Below are positions 14,073 to 17,665 of a stretch of 17,665 nucleotides of DNA, piece by piece. Numbering within the stretch: position 1 is the first letter of the stretch; every line of letters starts with the position of its first letter. The stretch covers positions 2,397,373 through 2,415,037 of the forward strand of contig NZ_GL629647.1 in the NCBI RefSeq assembly GCF_000185845.1, read 5' to 3'. The stretch comes from Segatella salivae DSM 15606 (GTDB lineage: Bacteria > Bacteroidota > Bacteroidia > Bacteroidales > Bacteroidaceae). The notes below the pieces were generated by a model. The model did not search any database. It was not told where the DNA came from and saw only the letters and a list, made by a program, of their open reading frames with translations. A program made the translations under genes and the position numbers.

Positions 14073-15593
14073 ATGTATCTGCGCATTCCTTTCTTTATTT
14101 TTTTGTGTGGCTTCTTTTCTATGGCAAAAGCCCAAGATTCCCTTCTTCGCTTTGCTGTTCTAACCCCTCATGAATGGCAGTTACATCATCAAACTATGGC
14201 CTCGCCCTTGGGCGTTTACTTACTTCCTGCATCTAATTATGGGTATACCTCAGTCGCTTTTACGCATGAGCAAGGTGCTTTAACACGTATTCAGACACCG
14301 GAGAAAGACACAAATATTCGACTTTCATCCATGGGACTGCATACTTCTAAACGCTGGCGACTCTATGGTGAGTTTGCTTATGATAGGCAATTTGCAGATA
14401 GTGTAGGGTGGTTGCTTAGCGAAATGCCACGTAATGGGATGCCTTATTATTTTGCATCACCGCGTAAGGGCAATTGGCAGAATGAAACTTATCAACTAAA
14501 AGGAGTTGCAGCTTATAAACTTTCACATCTCTTTACCATTGCTGCGGGCCTGAAAATAAGGTATCACAAGGGAACACGCAGTAATGATCCACGCCCTTCT
14601 ACTGAAAGTTTTAATTCGTATTATCACCTTAATACCGAGTTAAATCTTGCCCCATTGCACATTGCTGTTGGGGTAGGAATAAATTATGGTACGAGCGATA
14701 ACAATCTCATCTATGTCAATGAAAGTAATGATCGCATAGACCGTCTTGATTATATGGCCTATGAATTGATGGGATTTGGTATGCATCGAAAAACTGGTAA
14801 GCTACAAAATCGTGAGATGCAGGCTAACACTTACGGACACGAACTGGCTGTGCAAACTTCTCTTCTCTTAGATAGTACACAGCTTTGGGCACGTGTTTCT
14901 TATCATTTGCAGCGTGATAGCATACGGCGAAGTAGAATTACCAACGTGGCAGCTAATCTTCTTTCCACCTATAATCTCCGTCAAACCGAATTTATTCTGG
15001 GCGTTGTTCATCCATTCTCACGTGACCTTCGGTTGCAGACAACGGCTTATGCAAATCTTACTAAGGGCTGGGATAGGTTAGAAAATATCCTTGGAGGACA
15101 GAAAAATTATGTTTATGTGCACCGAGATATAGGGCTAAATGCGTTGCTCTATCATTATTTCTCTACAAAACGAATAGATCTTTATGGCATAAATGGTAGC
15201 TTTGAACATGAAAAAAGGCAAGATGGGGCAACACAACACGTCTTCCTTCGTGATGCTTTCCGCATGGGTGCAGCCTATCGTTCGCAACAACCTTTGGCTC
15301 GTGACTATGCGCTCTTCTATGGAGTAAGTCAGAGTTTTTCTATCCCTTCAGCTTTATTGAAGTATCCTTCAACCCAAGAAAGTGTTTTCTCTACTCAATT
15401 AGCTTTGCCTTTACAGCGTTATGATGCAACTTCAATAGCTTGTTCTCGCATAGATATCGGAGCGATAAGAAACTTCTCTGCCTATCAATTATCCCTATCT
15501 TTAGCCTATCAATTAGGCTATGCACTTAGCTCTCAACCCTCCATTCATGGCACAAGGCAATATGTTGAGGCTTCAGTAGGTTTAACTTTTTAA
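14073..15593 (+). CDS. Outer-membrane beta-barrel protein, DUF6850-like
   Basis: This 506-residue protein has a signal peptide cut after residue 20 (MAKA|QD) and then runs of alternating beta strands rich in aromatic residues, with a C-terminal Phe (VEASVGLTF) as expected for an outer-membrane barrel. There is no plug, so it is not a TonB receptor. The length and strand pattern fit the DUF6850 barrel family, which I recall beside DUF4876 lipoproteins and TonB receptors in Bacteroidetes; this match was not tested. It is the third gene of the rightward operon, 176 bases after the lipoprotein gene, with two hairpins between them. It may form part of the uptake complex. No enzyme motif is visible. 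Confidence 0.65.
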   Translation: MYLRIPFFIFLCGFFSMAKAQDSLLRFAVLTPHEWQLHHQTMASPLGVYLLPASNYGYTSVAFTHEQGALTRIQTPEKDTNIRLSSMGLHTSKRWRLYGEFAYDRQFADSVGWLLSEMPRNGMPYYFASPRKGNWQNETYQLKGVAAYKLSHLFTIAAGLKIRYHKGTRSNDPRPSTESFNSYYHLNTELNLAPLHIAVGVGINYGTSDNNLIYVNESNDRIDRLDYMAYELMGFGMHRKTGKLQNREMQANTYGHELAVQTSLLLDSTQLWARVSYHLQRDSIRRSRITNVAANLLSTYNLRQTEFILGVVHPFSRDLRLQTTAYANLTKGWDRLENILGGQKNYVYVHRDIGLNALLYHYFSTKRIDLYGINGSFEHEKRQDGATQHVFLRDAFRMGAAYRSQQPLARDYALFYGVSQSFSIPSALLKYPSTQESVFSTQLALPLQRYDATSIACSRIDIGAIRNFSAYQLSLSLAYQLGYALSSQPSIHGTRQYVEASVGLTF

Positions 15594-15636
15594 TTGGTTT
15601 CAAGGTCTCTATCATTTTAATGAAGAATAATAAGAC

Positions 15637-15682
15637 AAAAGAGACTGAATCTTTCTATTATGATTCAGCCTCTTTTTGTTTT
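15637..15682 (+). terminator. Strong intrinsic terminator between convergent genes
   Basis: A 15-base stem (15637-15651 with 15662-15676, one A-C mismatch on the plus strand) encloses a ten-base loop and runs into TTTTTGTTTT. On the minus strand the mismatch becomes a G-U pair, so the stem is complete, but the T tract there is poorer. It terminates the rightward receptor operon and may also serve the leftward SusD-like gene, which stops at 15726. Confidence 0.88.
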
Positions 15683-15725
15683 GGAGTAGATTCTTTATCT
15701 TTACTATTGATAAATTCTGGTTGTG

Positions 15726-17665
15726 TTATTTGAGAGCACTCTTATTAGCTTCCATTGGCCAATATGGGTTTTGATACATTGGGCTTTTACTCATGGTGCT
15801 ATGATCGGGGGCTGTGAGAAGGAATTGGCGAAGAGGTAAAGGCTCTAAATAATATGCCATCTTCCATGTGAGTCCATCGTAAAAGTTATTATTTGCTTCT
15901 ATGATTTCATGAGGACGGAAATATTCACTCTTATTCCGAGAAGATACGGTTGCTGAGCTAGAGCCATCTGCAATAACATCACTTGGCTTATACCAATTCT
16001 GCATTACGGTACCCCAGAAGTGGAAACCTTCAGTATGTGCAGGCTTGGTAATTAGTTGATCGTATGAACGCCAACGCTTTAGGTCCATATCACGCAAGCC
16101 TTCTGCTATAAATTCACAACGCCGTTCACGGCGTATGTTGTATAAGACTTTATCAGAAAGAAGCGTCCCTGCAGTGTAAGCTCCCCAGTCTTTACTTTCT
16201 TTGTTCATATCTGTTGCGTTAATTGTAACAACAGGATCTATCGCACTTCCTGTGAATCCTGCTGCTGTTCGGATAATGCGCCAATATTCAAGTATATTTC
16301 CTGATGTTAAACTATGGGTAAGCATATATTTTGCTTCCATATAGTTCAGTAATGCTTCACTTGCACGGAAGATGATACAAGCATTATAACTTCCACCATT
16401 TGCAGTGAGTGCACGATCGTGTGTCATTCCTTTTCGTATGGAATAGCCAGTGATATAACCATCTTCGTTATTATTTGTGAGAATATTTGGGATAGGCTCT
16501 ATATGTGTCCAATGAGTTCCAGACTCGTCATTTACATTGATAAAGCAATTGATATCACCTGGTTTCTTGAGTAAAACAGCAAGACGTGGATCACGATCTT
16601 GTGCCACTTTATTTAAGGAGGTATCACAATAAGTGTAAGTAGAGGCATAGATAGGTTTACCATCTTTCATTAGATAGCTCTCTATCATGCTACGTGTGAA
16701 ACCGGTTCCGATATTTCCTTTTTGTACAGAAACCTCTACATCATTTTGTACTCCGAGAGATTTACTATATTGACGCCATAATAAAACTTCCTTAGAACCA
16801 GAACAATTGACACTTCCCCAAATGTCAAGATAGGGATTATCCTGACCTTGTGCTTGTGGAACGACCCCATTGTTTATAGCTAATGTTGTTTTATATTTAT
16901 CGGCAACAAGTTGTGCAGCTGTGGCAGCTTGCTCAAAAAACCATTTAGCTTCAGCTTCAATGTTGCCTGTAGGAAATTGATATCCTGCATTCTTCTCTGC
17001 ACCTGGCCATCCGGTCCCATTTGGAACGAATGCAGTTCCAGCAAAGTTGGTAAGCCAACTCCCTTCAAAAAGTGCTACACGACTTTTGAAAAGTTCTACT
17101 GCATCATAATTTATGCGAGTTGTTGCAACATTATGATCTTTCATATAATTGACTGCAGTATCAAGGTTGTTTATAATGAATCGAGCAACCTCATTACGCG
17201 GCTTACGTGGACTTGCTTCAACAAGAACATCTTCCTTATCAGGCAAAGCTTCTGTAAGGATAGGCAGATCTCCAAATCTTTTCAGTAATTCAAAATACGC
17301 ATATGCACGGAAGAAATAAAGTTCGCCAATATATTGACGAAGATTTGCATCATTTCCACTAATCTTTTTAGCTTCATATTTATTTTTGATAACATTGAGT
17401 TGATAGTTTACATTACGCACCGTAGACCAGTTCCAACTTCCATTGGTGTTGCTTGTTCGATAGAGTGTTGGCGAAAACTGATTCCCTGGAGTACGTGACA
17501 TTTGATTGTCTGTGTTGTTATCAGTTGTATATGTTCCATAATTCCATCCTCCATGTCCTGGAAGAATATCAATATAAAACTGGTTTGCTGCAGCTTGTAT
17601 CTGATCTTCGCTCGTGTAAAAACTTTCAGGTGTAAGTTGAGAGGGAGGATCTTGTTCTAAGAAAT
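15726..17665 (-). CDS. RagB/SusD-family outer-membrane lipoprotein (5' end missing)
   Basis: About 645 residues are visible and the frame stays open to the window edge, so the signal peptide and lipid-bearing Cys lie outside. The Met at 17499-17501 is internal. Upstream of it the frame reads FLEQDPPSQL and PESFYTSEDQIQAAANQF, the usual region just after the SusD lipoprotein signal. Typical helical segments follow (ELYFFRAYAYFELLKRFGDL), and near the C-terminus comes the family hallmark NIRRERRCEFIAEGLRDMDL, then LKRWRSYDQL. Such proteins sit on the cell surface as a lid on a SusC/RagA TonB receptor and bind glycans or peptides. The receptor gene should lie immediately upstream, beyond 17665. 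The substrate is unknown. Confidence 0.95.
   Translation of the reverse strand, partial: FLEQDPPSQLTPESFYTSEDQIQAAANQFYIDILPGHGGWNYGTYTTDNNTDNQMSRTPGNQFSPTLYRTSNTNGSWNWSTVRNVNYQLNVIKNKYEAKKISGNDANLRQYIGELYFFRAYAYFELLKRFGDLPILTEALPDKEDVLVEASPRKPRNEVARFIINNLDTAVNYMKDHNVATTRINYDAVELFKSRVALFEGSWLTNFAGTAFVPNGTGWPGAEKNAGYQFPTGNIEAEAKWFFEQAATAAQLVADKYKTTLAINNGVVPQAQGQDNPYLDIWGSVNCSGSKEVLLWRQYSKSLGVQNDVEVSVQKGNIGTGFTRSMIESYLMKDGKPIYASTYTYCDTSLNKVAQDRDPRLAVLLKKPGDINCFINVNDESGTHWTHIEPIPNILTNNNEDGYITGYSIRKGMTHDRALTANGGSYNACIIFRASEALLNYMEAKYMLTHSLTSGNILEYWRIIRTAAGFTGSAIDPVVTINATDMNKESKDWGAYTAGTLLSDKVLYNIRRERRCEFIAEGLRDMDLKRWRSYDQLITKPAHTEGFHFWGTVMQNWYKPSDVIADGSSSATVSSRNKSEYFRPHEIIEANNNFYDGLTWKMAYYLEPLPLRQFLLTAPDHSTMSKSPMYQNPYWPMEANKSALK

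Noticed and set aside
17499..17501. Met as the start of the SusD-like protein
   Set aside because: The frame continues open to the window edge with typical SusD N-terminal sequence, so this Met is internal.

Overview
The window looks like a chromosomal segment from a Prevotella-type member of the Bacteroidetes (Prevotellaceae). The clues are a BspA-like leucine-rich-repeat protein with a short type IX-style sorting tail, a RagB/SusD lipoprotein, a TonB-dependent receptor, DUF4836- and DUF4876-type lipoproteins, promoters of the Bacteroidetes form TTTG...TAnnTTTG, and starts without a Shine-Dalgarno sequence. The species cannot be fixed from the sequence alone.

Left end (1-2530), all read leftwards. 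A six-unit array of 40/41-bp tandem repeats, each holding a short hairpin, is followed by a 13-bp inverted repeat. Next come a 58-residue gene (377-553) that is easy to miss and a BspA-like LRR surface protein (566-1990). The small gene starts 12 bases after the LRR stop, so the two are probably one transcript. Upstream of the LRR gene, a 540-base non-coding leader carries promoter-like boxes, a perfect 12-bp inverted repeat and a terminator-like hairpin with a T tract. This could be an attenuator or a small RNA.

Middle (2531-9203), also leftwards. Seven tightly packed genes form one operon behind a promoter at 9173-9203: NupG-like nucleoside MFS permease, DUF151 bifunctional-nuclease-like protein with a UVR tail, RsmE 16S rRNA methyltransferase, DUF4836-type lipoprotein, ABC ATPase, FtsX-type permease and EamA transporter. 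Most junctions overlap by 1-4 bases. The ABC ATPase departs from consensus in three nucleotide-handling motifs.

Right-centre (9204-15682), read rightwards. About 390 bases of gene-free DNA lead to an AT-rich palindrome and a promoter. These precede a three-gene envelope operon: TonB-dependent receptor, DUF4876-type lipoprotein and a DUF6850-like outer-membrane barrel. It probably forms one uptake or surface-binding system with an unknown ligand. A strong terminator at 15637-15682 closes it.

Right end (15726-17665). A convergent RagB/SusD-family gene is cut by the window edge at its 5' end. A SusC partner is expected outside the window.
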